Origin: CALANV01 sp036381615
Lineage (GTDB): Bacteria; Pseudomonadota; Alphaproteobacteria; CACIAM-22H2
Reading direction: 5' to 3'
NCBI GenBank assembly: GCA_036381615.1
Contig: DASVCL010000024.1
Location: 10,127-74,126, forward strand
DNA: 64,000 nucleotides
Shown: positions 35,012 through 44,671 of the stretch, one piece after another
Layout of the letters: each line of letters starts with the position of its first letter
Numbering within the stretch: position 1 is the first letter of the stretch
Notes under the pieces: generated by a model
Seen by the model: the letters and a program-made list of their open reading frames with translations, nothing else
What the model was told of the DNA's origin: nothing
Database searches by the model: none
Translations under genes and position numbers: made by a program

Positions 35012-35569
35012 TCAGATGCGCGTCGACAGCCAGATCGCCAGCCGCGATCCCGCCTTGATGGCTGTGCTCAGCAGCTCGTAGCCAGGTGCCAGGAGCGCCT
35101 CGTGCGCGATCGCTTCGTCGCGATGCGCAATCTCGTCGCGACGAAACTCCTCGATCGCGTCCTTGAGCTCCGGCTCTTCGTCGCCGAGCTGCCTGGCCTG
35201 CGCGGCATAATGTTCGTCGATCACTTCCTCGACCGCAACCGTGCAGGCCATCGCCGCGCGCTCGCCGAGCATTGCCGTGGCCGCGCCGAGCGCATAGCCC
35301 AGCACGTGCCATAGCGGCGAAAGCGCCGTCGGACGCACGCGCCGCGCCGGCAGCAGCCGGTTGAAGGCATCGAGATGGCGCCGTTCCTGCTCTGCCATAC
35401 GCCGGACGACGGCGCCGGCGGGGCTGTTGCCGAGCACGGCGAGCTGGCCTTCGTAGATACGCACCGCGCCGAATTCGCCCGCGTGATCGACGCGCAGAAT
35501 CCGGGCGACGATTTCGTCGCGCTTCGGATCGCCGGGCAGCCGGTCACGGAGCGTAGGTTGCGGTGGCAC
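35012..35569 (-). CDS. coq7: Demethoxyubiquinone hydroxylase
   Basis: 185-residue di-iron Coq7/UbiF-replacing monooxygenase for ubiquinone synthesis. The iron ligands appear as DHAGEFGAVRIYEGQ, EQERRHLDAF, VEEVIDEHY and FRRDEIAHRDEAI (Glu/ExxH repeats). It starts at a GTG (35569) three bases after the dsbB stop, following AGGTGACGC. It hydroxylates demethoxyubiquinone at the inner membrane. Confidence 0.95.
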   Translation of the reverse strand: MPPQPTLRDRLPGDPKRDEIVARILRVDHAGEFGAVRIYEGQLAVLGNSPAGAVVRRMAEQERRHLDAFNRLLPARRVRPTALSPLWHVLGYALGAATAMLGERAAMACTVAVEEVIDEHYAAQARQLGDEEPELKDAIEEFRRDEIAHRDEAIAHEALLAPGYELLSTAIKAGSRLAIWLSTRI

Positions 35570-35572
35570 GCG

Positions 35573-36094
35573 TCACCTATGTTGTTGCGCCGCAGCAAAC
35601 AGACGCCAAGCCATGGCGAATGAAAATGCCGCCAGCGCCAAGGATATAACAAAATTATAGCCAGCCATCGAAATGCCAAACAGGGCCCAGGGAATTTCGT
35701 CGCAGCGGACGACGGGTTGCGCCATCAGCTGCGCCCTGAGGGCCTCGAGCGACGCCGCCGCCCCTTGGGTCGCACCGCAGGCGGCCGTTCCCTGCCACCA
35801 GTGCTGCTCGACACCGACGTGGAAGGCCGCGATGCCGGCGCCGACCAGGAACGCCACCCCGCAGATCGCGAGCAGCACCGGCGCCCATCGGCGGGAGGCG
35901 AGAACGAGCGCGAGCGCGGACAGTCCGATGACGGCGCCGTACGGGTAGCGCTGCCACAGGCACAGCACGCACGGCGCCAGACCGCCGAGATACTGGAAGG
36001 CGAACGCGGCCGACAGGACCGCCGCGCTCGCGACCAGCAGCAGAGCGGCGGCGAGGCGCGCATTCGTCACGATATCCGGCCGGGATGTTGCCAT
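35573..36094 (-). CDS. dsbB: Disulfide bond formation protein DsbB
   Basis: 173-residue four-helix quinone reductase. The first Cys pair is APCVLCLWQRYP and the second pair lies in the periplasmic loop (TAACGATQGA and VVRCDEIPWALFGISMAGYN). It reoxidises DsbA using ubiquinone, a functional link to the following coq7. Hydrophobic segments at about 12-33, 45-62, 68-90 and 145-167. Confidence 0.92.
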   Translation of the reverse strand: MATSRPDIVTNARLAAALLLVASAAVLSAAFAFQYLGGLAPCVLCLWQRYPYGAVIGLSALALVLASRRWAPVLLAICGVAFLVGAGIAAFHVGVEQHWWQGTAACGATQGAAASLEALRAQLMAQPVVRCDEIPWALFGISMAGYNFVISLALAAFSFAMAWRLFAAAQQHR

Positions 36095-36106
36095 GTCGAA
36101 ACCGGA

Positions 36107-36685
36107 TCAAAGATAGTGCAGCGCAACGAAACCGCCGACGATCAATACGGCGAAGGCGGACGTGACGAGCGTCAGATACCGTTCGATGAACTGGCGCATG
36201 GCCGGCCCGAAGGCCTTGAGCAGTGCCGCGACCAGAAAGAAACGGCCGGCGCGGGTGGCCAGCGAGGCAAGCCCGAACGCAAGCAGGTCGAAATGCGCGA
36301 CGCCGCTGGCGATGGTGATCAGCTTGTAGGGAATCGGCGTGAGCCCCTTGATCAGGATGATCCAGGTGCCCCATTCGTCGAACATCCGCTGGAATTCCTG
36401 GAAGCCTTCCTGCAGGCCGTAGAACGCGATGACCGCCTCGCCAATGGTCTCGAACAGGAAATAGCCGATTGCATAGCCGAAGAAGCCGCCGAGCACGGAC
36501 GTGACGGTGCAGATCGCGGCGATGGACCAGGCCCGCCACGGCGTCGCCAGCACCATGGGGACGAGCATCGCGTCCGGCGGAATCGGAAAGAAGGAACTCT
36601 CCGTAAACGAGACGGCGCCGAGCACCCACGGCGCGCGCGGATGTCCCGCCATCCGCATGGTCCAGTCGTAGAGTTTTCTGAGCAT
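36107..36685 (-). CDS. DedA/YqaA-family (VTT domain) membrane protein
   Basis: 192-residue inner-membrane protein. FTESSFFPIPPDAMLVPMVL is the re-entrant-loop motif of the SNARE-associated/DedA superfamily, followed by AICTVTSVLGGFFGYAIGYF and a GLTPIPYKLITIASGV motif of the YqaA group. Members act in lipid scrambling and envelope homeostasis. It lies upstream of dsbB by 12 bases in one operon. Confidence 0.9.
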   Translation of the reverse strand: MLRKLYDWTMRMAGHPRAPWVLGAVSFTESSFFPIPPDAMLVPMVLATPWRAWSIAAICTVTSVLGGFFGYAIGYFLFETIGEAVIAFYGLQEGFQEFQRMFDEWGTWIILIKGLTPIPYKLITIASGVAHFDLLAFGLASLATRAGRFFLVAALLKAFGPAMRQFIERYLTLVTSAFAVLIVGGFVALHYL

Positions 36686-36886
36686 CGTGGCGATCGTCCA
36701 GGACGATGGGGTCTATCAGGCTGTGCCGGCCCTGCGCAAGCAGGCTGCGCGTCGACGATGAGAAGCGGCGCTGAAGAGAGCGAACTCGACCGAAGGGGTA
36801 CTCCACCTGCCGCCCCACGTATCCGAGGCGGGCAGGTTGTCCGTTCCGCCCGGGCTCCGAATAATGCCCGCGTGAGGAGATCGACG

Positions 36887-37432
36887 ATGAACAGATTGCT
36901 TGCGGCGGTCCTGGCGACGGGCCTGATCGCAATTCCGGCGCTGGCCCAGGTTCCGCGTGACGAGAATCTGGACCGTCGCGGCGCGCTCGACGAGGAGACC
37001 GAGCGGCGGATCCGCGTGCCGGATCAGTTCGAACGGCCGGTTCGATATGAGGGAAGGGCCCGGTTCTCAGGCTCGCGCATGGGCAAGTGCCCGCCGTATG
37101 GCTCGGTGCGCGCCACCGTGATCGGCAACAGATTCGATGCGCGCATCGTCTTCCCGATCGAGTTCCAGATCATTCGCGGCAGTATTTCCGGCAGCAACAT
37201 GGTCGGGCAGAGCGACTTGGGCTACACGTGGAACGGAACCGTGAGCGACAACACGATCCGGGCGACGGCGCGCAAGCGCGCGACCTATCGGCCGGTCGAG
37301 CCGCCGCCCCGCGGCGTGCCGATTCCCGGTCCGGTCACGGCCCCCACCCGGGCCCTGCAGCCGAACCCGCGGCCTGACGATTGCACCTACACGTTGTCGC
37401 TCACGCGGGTCGTCGACCCGACTGCGCCATAG
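36887..37432 (+). CDS. Secreted hypothetical protein
   Basis: 181 residues. A signal peptide (MNRLLAAVLATGLIAIPALA) ends near Ala20-Gln21. The mature part contains two Arg/Glu-rich segments and a beta-rich region (ATVIGNRFDARIVFPIEFQI, SDNTIRATARKRA), then a Pro-rich tail. A strong ribosome-binding site (GAGGAGA) precedes the ATG. Cys residues in GKCPPYG and DDCTYTL may pair. No family recognised; periplasmic location inferred. Convergent with the epimerase gene. Confidence 0.72.
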   Translation: MNRLLAAVLATGLIAIPALAQVPRDENLDRRGALDEETERRIRVPDQFERPVRYEGRARFSGSRMGKCPPYGSVRATVIGNRFDARIVFPIEFQIIRGSISGSNMVGQSDLGYTWNGTVSDNTIRATARKRATYRPVEPPPRGVPIPGPVTAPTRALQPNPRPDDCTYTLSLTRVVDPTAP

Positions 37433-37439
37433 ACCCGCC

Positions 37440-38693
37440 TCAAGACGCCGGAGTAGCCGGCGTCGGCATGACGGCCGGCGCCGCCGCGGCTGCCGTCGCG
37501 GCCACCGCCGCCGGCATGGCCGCGGTGTCGCGTGCGCGTGCCACGGCCGCGCCGCGCGCCTGCCGGAGTTCCTCGGCAAAGGTCTCATCGATGTCGAAGC
37601 CGGCGAAGCGCAGCGCCCGGATCGACCGTATCAACCCCTCTTCGACGGACACGACCGGTTCATACCCGAGCCGCGCGCGTGCCTTCGCGAACGGGAACTT
37701 GTAGCGGCAACGGTGCAGCATGGCCGTCTCGATCGGCACGGGGCCGATCGCATCGTTCGGCAGCGTCCAATCGGTCCTGACGCGCGCCTGGCGCGCCGCG
37801 CGCGCGCCGGCGACCATGCCCTGGGCCACGCCGATCTGGCCGCGGACGTGTGCCTTCACCGCCGCCGGAATGGTGCGGAAGAGAGCCTTGAGCGGCCGGA
37901 TGCCGCGCAGCCGGTCGAGCATCGGCCGCACTTCGGGCCGGATCGGCGGATCGTTCAGCAACCGGGGCGGCGGACAGTCGCCGATCGCGCGCGCGACCCA
38001 GTGATAGATCTCCGCCCACGTGATCGTTTCGTTGTCGCCGAGCAGGAAGACCTCGCCGTCGACCGGCTTGATCATCGCCAGGCGAATCGCATGGACGAGG
38101 TTGTCGATGTAGACGGTGTTGCAGATGCCGCGGCCGCCGTCGACCAGGAAGGCTTCGCCGGCCGCCAGGCTTCGCGCGATGCCGGTGATCCAGATGTCCC
38201 GCGGGCCGAACACGATACCCGGACGCAGCATCACCAGCTCGACGCGCCCGTTGCGTCGCAGCTCCCGGAACCGGCGTTCGGCCCTGACCTTGGCGTTGTT
38301 GTAGGGGACCGGCTGGTCGGTGCGCAGCGGGGTGGTCTCGTCGGTGCCCGGTGCCGGATCCTGGCCGTGAACCGATGCCGTGCTCATATGCACGAGGCGC
38401 CTGACACCCGCGATTTCCGCGGCGCGATAGATGACGGGCGGCTCCGCCACGATCTGGTTGTAGCGGCCCAGCACCGTGTTGACGACGATGTCGCAGCCCT
38501 TGAACGCCTTGACGAGCGCCGCTTCGTCGAGCACGTCGGCAATCCGCGCCTCGAGCGGGAAGCGCGACAGGCGGGCGAGACCGGCGAAGTTGCGGACGAT
38601 GGGGACGATGCGCGCCGCGTCCTCGAGCAGCAGCTTCTCGACGAGGCGGCTTCCGACGAAGCCGTTGGCGCCTAGGATGCCGATCGTGTGCAT
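37440..38693 (-). CDS. NAD-dependent epimerase/dehydratase family protein
   Basis: 417 residues from the ATG at 38693. Extended SDR fold with cofactor motif IGILGANGFVGSRLVEKLL, an active-site segment around MSTASVHG and the YNNAK (YxxxK) pair. The last 30 residues are a low-complexity Ala/Pro tail (AAVAATAAAAAPAV). The start overlaps the end of the Gfo/Idh/MocA gene by 22 bases. Probably modifies a nucleotide- or lipid-linked sugar. Confidence 0.85.
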   Translation of the reverse strand: MHTIGILGANGFVGSRLVEKLLLEDAARIVPIVRNFAGLARLSRFPLEARIADVLDEAALVKAFKGCDIVVNTVLGRYNQIVAEPPVIYRAAEIAGVRRLVHMSTASVHGQDPAPGTDETTPLRTDQPVPYNNAKVRAERRFRELRRNGRVELVMLRPGIVFGPRDIWITGIARSLAAGEAFLVDGGRGICNTVYIDNLVHAIRLAMIKPVDGEVFLLGDNETITWAEIYHWVARAIGDCPPPRLLNDPPIRPEVRPMLDRLRGIRPLKALFRTIPAAVKAHVRGQIGVAQGMVAGARAARQARVRTDWTLPNDAIGPVPIETAMLHRCRYKFPFAKARARLGYEPVVSVEEGLIRSIRALRFAGFDIDETFAEELRQARGAAVARARDTAAMPAAVAATAAAAAPAVMPTPATPAS

Positions 38694-39790
38694 CGCAGCT
38701 CGTTTCCTCGGTTCCACTCGGCCGGAGTCATCCACGGCATGTCGATCAAAGTGCTCCGGGCGTAGCATTGCTCGATCAGGGCCATGACGCGACGGCCGTC
38801 CTCGGCGCTCACCATCAGCGGTGCAACGCCCTCGATCGCGTCCATCACGTTCTCGATCTGCTCGATGAAGGCCTGGTGGCGCGTGGGCGCGCCTGCGCCT
38901 GCATGCGGCTGGCCGAACGCCCGTCGGACTTCATGCACGCTCGCCTTGAGCGCGTATCGGCTGCCCCAGCCGAGTTCGAGATGATTCGCATCGACGGGAT
39001 CCCAGCCGACCCAGCCATGCTCGAACCGGATGAAGTAGCGGTTGGGAACGTCCCAGTCGCGGCTCATGCCCAGTTCGCCCTCGACGCCGTCGGCGAAAGC
39101 CAGCCGCACCCGGACATTTGCCTCGACGCCACCCATCGCGTCGTCCCGGCACGAGATGATGGCAGGCTGGCCGAACCACCACGCCATCAGATCGAATGCA
39201 TGTGCCCCGATGTCGATCAGCACGCCGCCCTGGCCGCTCTGCCGCTCGAACAGGGCGCGCGACTGCGCCGGCCAGCCGAACTTGCCGCCCTCGACGAAGC
39301 GGATCGCGCGCAATGGCCCGAACGCCTGGCCGTCGACGAGATCCTTGATGCAGCGGGTGGCGGCGAAGAACCGCTTGAAGTGCCCGACCGTCAGCAGCCG
39401 GCCGGCGCGACGCGCCGCAGCGATCATCGCGTCGCATTCCTCGACCCGGCCCGCCATCGGCTTCTCGCACAGGACGTGGAAGCCGCGTTCGACCAGCGCG
39501 ATCGTCTGGGCGGCATGGAAGCCGGGCGGCGAGGCGACGATCGCCAGATCGACGCCGTCGGGGATCGCCGCAAGGTCGGCGCCGCGGATGCTTTCGGGAA
39601 AGTGCCTCGCGATCGCCTCGACGCGGTCCGGCACGGGATCGATCAGCGCGACGACCCGGATCGGCCGTTTGGTCGCGATGCATTTCAGGGCGGGGGCGTA
39701 GAACAATTGCGTCAGCGCGCCGCAGCCGATGATCGCGATGCGGATCTCGCGCCGCGCCGAACTACTTGCCGATTCAGGTTGAGCAATCAC
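38672..39790 (-). CDS. Gfo/Idh/MocA family oxidoreductase
   Basis: 372-residue NAD(P)-dependent sugar oxidoreductase, starting at a GTG (39790). The Rossmann motif is IAIIGCGALTQLFYAP and the active-site motif CEKPMAGRVEECDA (EKP Lys), with the C-terminal barrel containing GGVLIDIGAHAFDLMAWWFG (Asp/His). It overlaps the epimerase gene and probably acts in the same carbohydrate pathway. The 255-bp gap upstream (39791-40045) contains no gene I can support. Confidence 0.87.
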   Translation of the reverse strand: MIAQPESASSSARREIRIAIIGCGALTQLFYAPALKCIATKRPIRVVALIDPVPDRVEAIARHFPESIRGADLAAIPDGVDLAIVASPPGFHAAQTIALVERGFHVLCEKPMAGRVEECDAMIAAARRAGRLLTVGHFKRFFAATRCIKDLVDGQAFGPLRAIRFVEGGKFGWPAQSRALFERQSGQGGVLIDIGAHAFDLMAWWFGQPAIISCRDDAMGGVEANVRVRLAFADGVEGELGMSRDWDVPNRYFIRFEHGWVGWDPVDANHLELGWGSRYALKASVHEVRRAFGQPHAGAGAPTRHQAFIEQIENVMDAIEGVAPLMVSAEDGRRVMALIEQCYARSTLIDMPWMTPAEWNRGNELRCTRSAS

Positions 39791-40045
39791 GCTGGTCTGC
39801 TTGATCCTGACCGGGCTGCCGACGGGCCGATGCGGCCGCCAGCGACTCGACAGCTGGGCGAGTCGGGCGACATGTTAATTCGCCGCCGAAGTGCGGCTGC
39901 GCTGCCCATAGGGAGATTCGGCGAAGAAAAAGGACGACGGGTCGAGCGGCGAGCTACTTCGATCGTCGCGTCGGAATCGGAAAGAGACGATGCGCAAGGA
40001 TGCGGCCACCGACCCGTTCCGGCCGCCGCCGCGAGGGAATCGCGC

Positions 40046-41164
40046 TCAGGACGCCCTGGATTGAACCGAAGGCGGCACGAGCGACACCGGTGGCGTGTCG
40101 CTGTCGAGGTCCGCGTCCTGGATGCGGTCGCCGCGCCGGATGATCTTGTCCGTCGACGTGCGGATCTCGCGGATGTCCTTCTCGGCGAGCGCGAAGTGGG
40201 ACTCGAGGTTCTCGACCCGCTTGGCGAGCCGGCCGATGTCTTCGAGCAGAAGCCCGACCTCCTTCTGGATCGCGTCGGCCTGTTCGCGCATGCGGACGTC
40301 CTTGAGAATGGCCCGCATCGTATTGAGAACTGCCCACAGCGTGGTGGGCGAGACGATGAACACGCGCATCCGGCGCGCCTTGTCGGCGATGTCCTTGATG
40401 CTGGTGTAGATCTCGCAGTAGACGGCCTCGCTCGGCACGAACATCAGCGCGGCGTCCGCGGTCTCACCGGGAATGATGTATTTCTCGGCGATGTCGCGGA
40501 CGTGGCCCATGATCGCCGTCGAGAAGGCGCGCTGTGCCGCGACGCGCGCCGCCTCGTCGCCGCCGGCCCTCCGCAGGGCGTCATAGGCCTCGCGGGGGAA
40601 TTTGGCGTCGATCGCCAGCGGTCCGAGCGGCGCCGGCAGCTTCAGCAGACAGTCGACGCGGGTGCGGTTGCCCAGCGTCGCCTGGAATTCGAAATGGGCC
40701 GGCGGCAGCTGGTCGCGGACGATCGCCTCGAGCTGCTCCTCGCCGAAGGCGCCGCGCGCCTGCTTGTTGGAGAGGATGTCCTGCAGGCTGATGACGTGCG
40801 ACGAGAGCTCGGCCAGGCCCTTCTGCGCCTCGTCGATCTTGACGATCCGCTCGCGCAAATCGGCGATGGTCGTGCTCGTCGCCTGATGCGACTTCTCCAG
40901 CGCTTCGCCGACCCGCCGCGTGATATCGGCGAAACGTTCCTCGAGCGCCTTGGAAAGGGCGCGCTCCTGGGCCTGGAGACGCTCGGCCGTGGCCGCCTGC
41001 GCGGCCGTTGTCTGGTCGACCAGGATCTTCAGGCTGCCGACCAGTTCGCTCTGGCCCTGGACGAGGCGCGCGACCTCGGGGTCGGACCCGCGACGGAAGA
41101 CGAGGACGAGGCTGACCGCCGCCACGGCGAGTGCGGCGATGGCAAGCAGAGCGACGAGATCCAT
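40046..41164 (-). CDS. rmuC: DNA recombination protein RmuC
   Basis: 372 residues: an N-terminal membrane anchor (MDLVALLAIAALAVAAVSLV), a long coiled coil (about 45-140), then the RmuC nuclease-like domain with QARGAFGEEQLEAIVRDQLP, VDCLLKLPAPLGPLAIDAKFP (DxK) and MFVPSEAVYCEIY. The family limits inversions at short inverted repeats. Monocistronic. Confidence 0.94.
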   Translation of the reverse strand: MDLVALLAIAALAVAAVSLVLVFRRGSDPEVARLVQGQSELVGSLKILVDQTTAAQAATAERLQAQERALSKALEERFADITRRVGEALEKSHQATSTTIADLRERIVKIDEAQKGLAELSSHVISLQDILSNKQARGAFGEEQLEAIVRDQLPPAHFEFQATLGNRTRVDCLLKLPAPLGPLAIDAKFPREAYDALRRAGGDEAARVAAQRAFSTAIMGHVRDIAEKYIIPGETADAALMFVPSEAVYCEIYTSIKDIADKARRMRVFIVSPTTLWAVLNTMRAILKDVRMREQADAIQKEVGLLLEDIGRLAKRVENLESHFALAEKDIREIRTSTDKIIRRGDRIQDADLDSDTPPVSLVPPSVQSRAS

Positions 41165-41198
41165 GCCCGGCGAATCCCCCTAGCGGCACCTTGGCCGA

Positions 41199-41945
41199 CT
41201 ATACGCGCTTGTGGAGATGCCGGTCGAGCGCAAGCAGCGCCGAGTTGACCAGGGCGGCGAAGACGAACAGCAGCAGTGTCACCGCCAACATGGTCTGCAC
41301 GTCGTTGAGGCCGATCGCGTTCATGATTACGAAGCCAAGGCCCCGCTTGGAGGCAAACATCTCGCCGATCAGGACGCCGAGCAGGGTCAGCGAAAACCCG
41401 ACGCGCAGGCCCGACACGATTTCGGGCAGGCAGGCCGGAACGAGCACGGTCCGGACCGTGGCGAGCGGCGACAACCCCATGGTTCGCGCCGTTTTCACGT
41501 AGACCGGCTTGATGTTGCGGATCGCGTTCATGGTGAAGATCGCGACCGGGATGATGCCGTGGATCGCGCCGAACGCGATCTTGGCGCTGATGCCGAGGCC
41601 GAACAGCAGCAGGATCAGGGGATAAAGCGTCACCTTGGGCAGGGAATAGAGCGCGACCAGCATCGGCTCCGCGACTTCGCCCGACAGGCGGTGACTGCCC
41701 AGCCACACGCCGACACCCACGCCGCCCAGCCAGGCGATGACGAGCGCATAGGCGAACGCATAGGCCGACTCGCCGATGTCGAGCCAGAAGCGTGGCCGTG
41801 CGAGCAGCTGGACCGCGTGGCGCACGGTCTCCAGCGGCGCGCTCAGCGCGGCGTCGCCCGCCAGCAGGTAGATGCCCTGCCAGATCGCGACGATGGCCGC
41901 GATCAGCAGCGCCAGGTCGACGGCCCGGCTTCCCGCCCGCATCAT
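41199..41945 (-). CDS. ABC transporter permease (second)
   Basis: 248-residue inner-membrane permease of the nitrate/sulfonate/taurine type (BPD_transp_1). About six hydrophobic helices; the EAA-like loop interacting with the ATPase reads VKTARTMGLSPLATVRTVLVPACLP. The ATG at 41945 overlaps the stop of the first permease (ATGA). Last gene of the importer operon. Confidence 0.9.
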   Translation of the reverse strand: MMRAGSRAVDLALLIAAIVAIWQGIYLLAGDAALSAPLETVRHAVQLLARPRFWLDIGESAYAFAYALVIAWLGGVGVGVWLGSHRLSGEVAEPMLVALYSLPKVTLYPLILLLFGLGISAKIAFGAIHGIIPVAIFTMNAIRNIKPVYVKTARTMGLSPLATVRTVLVPACLPEIVSGLRVGFSLTLLGVLIGEMFASKRGLGFVIMNAIGLNDVQTMLAVTLLLFVFAALVNSALLALDRHLHKRV

Positions 41946-42691
41946 CCCAGCCGCCGCCGGAGGAACCGGCGCTCCCACACATGCAGCGCCATGTTGATCG
42001 CCGTCACGAGCGCCAGCACGAACAGCATCAGCGCGTACATCGTCCGGTTGTCGAAGTTGTTGTAGGCATAGGCGATCGCGTAGCCGAGACCCGAGGCGGC
42101 CATGATGAACTCGCAGGCGATCACGCCGATGAAGGAATAGGCGACCGCGAGCTTGAGGCCGGTGAACAGGTGCGGCGCCGCGGCCGGCAGCTTCAGCCTG
42201 AGCGCGGTTTCGACGGCGCCCATGTTGTGGACCCGCGCGACCTTGCCCAGGACCCGCGGGATGCGATCGAGACCGTTGAGCGTACTGATCACCATCGCGA
42301 CGACCGCGAACATGAAGGCGATGACGATCACCGGCCACTGCGACAGACCGAAGATCGCGACCAGCACCGGGTAGAACACGAAGAAGGGCACGGCGTAATA
42401 GGTCGCGAGCAGCGGATCGACCGCACGGCGAAGACGCGGCACCGCATGCAGCACGACGCCGATCGCGAAGCCGCTCGCGACCGACAGGACCAGGGCGATC
42501 GCGACCGCCGCCAATGTCTGCCGGATATCATCATAGATACTGCCGGACGCCAGCAGCGCACCGAGCTCGCGCACCATCTCCGACGGCGGGATCATCGTGA
42601 TCGGCTTGATCACGCGCGTCCGGCACAGGATTTCCAGCACGCCGAAGAAGCCGGCGACGAGAAGTATCCGTATCCAGGCCAGGCGGGTCAT
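41942..42691 (-). CDS. ABC transporter permease (first)
   Basis: 249 residues from the ATG at 42691, which shares one base with the ATPase stop (TGATG). BPD_transp_1 permease with an EAA-like loop (GKVARVHNMGAVETALRLKLPAAAPHLFTG) and about six membrane segments. Pairs with the downstream permease as a heterodimeric channel. Confidence 0.9.
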   Translation of the reverse strand: MTRLAWIRILLVAGFFGVLEILCRTRVIKPITMIPPSEMVRELGALLASGSIYDDIRQTLAAVAIALVLSVASGFAIGVVLHAVPRLRRAVDPLLATYYAVPFFVFYPVLVAIFGLSQWPVIVIAFMFAVVAMVISTLNGLDRIPRVLGKVARVHNMGAVETALRLKLPAAAPHLFTGLKLAVAYSFIGVIACEFIMAASGLGYAIAYAYNNFDNRTMYALMLFVLALVTAINMALHVWERRFLRRRLG

Positions 42692-43533
42692 CAGGCCGCC
42701 GGGCTTGCCCCCGCCGGCGCCCGTCCGTGGCCGAGCGCTTTGAGCGACTCTTCGCGCAAGCTCTGCCACAGCCGGCCGGTGATCGCGCCGAATTCGGGTT
42801 TGGTGACGATGCGGCTGTCGCGCTCGGCGGGCCAGCCGGTCTCGACGATATCGATGAAGCGGCCGGGCCGGGCCGACATCGCGCCGATGCGATCCGAGAG
42901 CATCGCCGCCTCGTCGAGGGCGTGGGTGATGAGCAGGACGGTCGCCTTCGTACGGCGCCAGAGGCGCAGGAGCTCGTCGCCCATCAGCAGCCGGGTCTGG
43001 GCGTCCAGCGCGCCGAACGGCTCGTCGAGCAGGATCAGGCGCGGCTGCATCACCAGCGTGCGCGCGATGCAGACGCGTTGCCGCATGCCGCCGGAGAGTT
43101 GAGCGGGGTAGGCCTTGGTGAAATCCTTGAGTCCCATGAAGCTGAGCACGTCGCCGACGCGCCGCTCGATCTCAGCGGCGTCGACGCCGGCACGCCGCAG
43201 GCCGAAGGCCGCGTTGTCCCAGACCGTGAGCCAGGGAAAGCTCGCGTCCTCCTGAAACACGACGCCGACGCCCTCGGGGACCCGGCCCGCGACCGGACGG
43301 CCCTCGAACGTCACCCGGCCATCGGTCGCCGGCGCCAGCCCGGCAAGGACCTCGAGCAGCGTCGACTTGCCGCATCCCGACGGCCCGACGACGGAGAAGA
43401 ACTCGCCACGGCGGAGGGTGAGATCGACCGGCCCGAGGGCATGCAGGGGCGGACGGCCGGCGGCACCCGGATAGATGCGGGTGACGCCGGCCAGCTCGGC
43501 ATGAGGTGCGTTCACGTCGCCCGACACGTGCAA
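42691..43533 (-). CDS. ABC transporter ATP-binding protein (SsuB/TauB type)
   Basis: 280-residue ATPase. Walker A GPSGCGKST, Q-loop near VFQEDASFPWLTVWDN, signature LSGGMRQR, Walker B RLILLDEPFGALDAQT and the H-loop in LLITHALDEA are all intact. It begins at a TTG (43533) 3 bases after the substrate-binding protein stop, or at a GTG two codons later. It energises the two permeases. Confidence 0.93.
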   Translation of the reverse strand: MHVSGDVNAPHAELAGVTRIYPGAAGRPPLHALGPVDLTLRRGEFFSVVGPSGCGKSTLLEVLAGLAPATDGRVTFEGRPVAGRVPEGVGVVFQEDASFPWLTVWDNAAFGLRRAGVDAAEIERRVGDVLSFMGLKDFTKAYPAQLSGGMRQRVCIARTLVMQPRLILLDEPFGALDAQTRLLMGDELLRLWRRTKATVLLITHALDEAAMLSDRIGAMSARPGRFIDIVETGWPAERDSRIVTKPEFGAITGRLWQSLREESLKALGHGRAPAGASPAA

Positions 43534-43536
43534 GGG

Positions 43537-44514
43537 TCAGGTGCTGCCCCGCAGGTCGGCCGGCAGGAACGAGCGGTCGATCAGCTTGTCCCAGTCGACC
43601 GGACCGTCGACCTCGCCGATGATCTGCAAGCCCCGGACGAACTCGTTCATGCCGTCGATCTCGAAGTTGCCGGCGCTCCAGTACTTGAGCTCGACCATGT
43701 TGCGGATCGCGGTCTCGGCGACCTCGGGCTTCAGGTTGTAGGCCTTGGCGAAGATCTCGGCGGCTTCCTTCGGGTTCGCGTAGATGAAGTCGACCCCGGC
43801 GCGGCGGCCGGCAATGATCGCCCGCAGCTTGTCCGGATGGCTCTTGGCGAACTCGGCCGTCGTCACGCCGACCGTCTGCGTCATCGGTGGCAGGATGTCC
43901 TTGACGAAGAAGACCGGGCGGTACTTGTCCTTCCGCGCCGACCAGATCGGATCGAAAATGGCGGCGGCCTGGACGGCGCCGCTCTCGAGCGCCGTCAACC
44001 CGGCGCCGACGCCGCCGAGCGCCGGACGCTCGACCTTGTCGAGCGGGATGCCGACCTTCTCGAGCACCATGATGGTCAGCATGTCGGTCACCGATTTCGG
44101 GCTGGTGATCGACATCTTCTTGCCGACGAGGTCATGGATCGTCTTGATCTCGGAGTTCGGCATCGTCACCCACAGCGCGTCGGCGACGGTGCGCACGCCC
44201 GCGTTGACGATCCGCACATCGATGCCCTCGCGCGCCGCGGCCACGACCGCGGACAGCGCAACCTCGCCGTAGGGAAGGCCGCCGGCCAGCACGTTGCGCA
44301 TCGTCGTGCCGCCGCCCTTCGACGTCAGGATGCCGGTGATCTCGATTCCGTTCTTCTTGAAGAGACCCTTTTCCAGCGCCACGGCGTAAGGCGCGCCATA
44401 CATGAGCGCGCCCCAGTGCGTGACGGAGATCTCTTCGGCCTTTGCCGCCGTGCCGGCGGAAACACCCAACGTTGCGGCGATCGCCGCGAGCCACATCGTC
44501 AGTTTTCTGAGCAT
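43537..44514 (-). CDS. ABC transporter substrate-binding protein (NMT1/SsuA-like)
   Basis: 325 residues from the ATG at 44514 after a strong GGAGGACA. The signal peptide (LTMWLAAIAATLGVSAGTAA) precedes an NMT1/SsuA-type periplasmic fold: GLFKKNGIEITGILTSKGGG, GKKMSITSPKSVTDMLT, LESGAVQAAAIFDP. The substrate is not identifiable; sulfonates, nitrate, pyrimidine precursors or aromatic carboxylates occur in this family. It is first of the four transporter genes and follows an isocitrate-lyase-family gene by 157 bases. Confidence 0.9.
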   Translation of the reverse strand: MLRKLTMWLAAIAATLGVSAGTAAKAEEISVTHWGALMYGAPYAVALEKGLFKKNGIEITGILTSKGGGTTMRNVLAGGLPYGEVALSAVVAAAREGIDVRIVNAGVRTVADALWVTMPNSEIKTIHDLVGKKMSITSPKSVTDMLTIMVLEKVGIPLDKVERPALGGVGAGLTALESGAVQAAAIFDPIWSARKDKYRPVFFVKDILPPMTQTVGVTTAEFAKSHPDKLRAIIAGRRAGVDFIYANPKEAAEIFAKAYNLKPEVAETAIRNMVELKYWSAGNFEIDGMNEFVRGLQIIGEVDGPVDWDKLIDRSFLPADLRGST

Positions 44515-44671
44515 CACGTTGTCCTCCCGACTTTGTCTTTCGTTGCGAACAGAAACCCGGACTCCGGCCGGCAAGTCAAGGCCGCCTCCAGATTCAAGGC
44601 CGGCGATCGCGGTCACCGTCCCGACGCCTGCCGAACGGCGTGCGCGGGCGCGTCATCGGTTTGCCGCCCCG

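Noticed and set aside
38768..41248. An 826-codon plus-strand open frame across the Gfo/Idh/MocA and RmuC genes
   Set aside because: It covers two well-recognised minus-strand genes and their spacer and has no recognisable domain.
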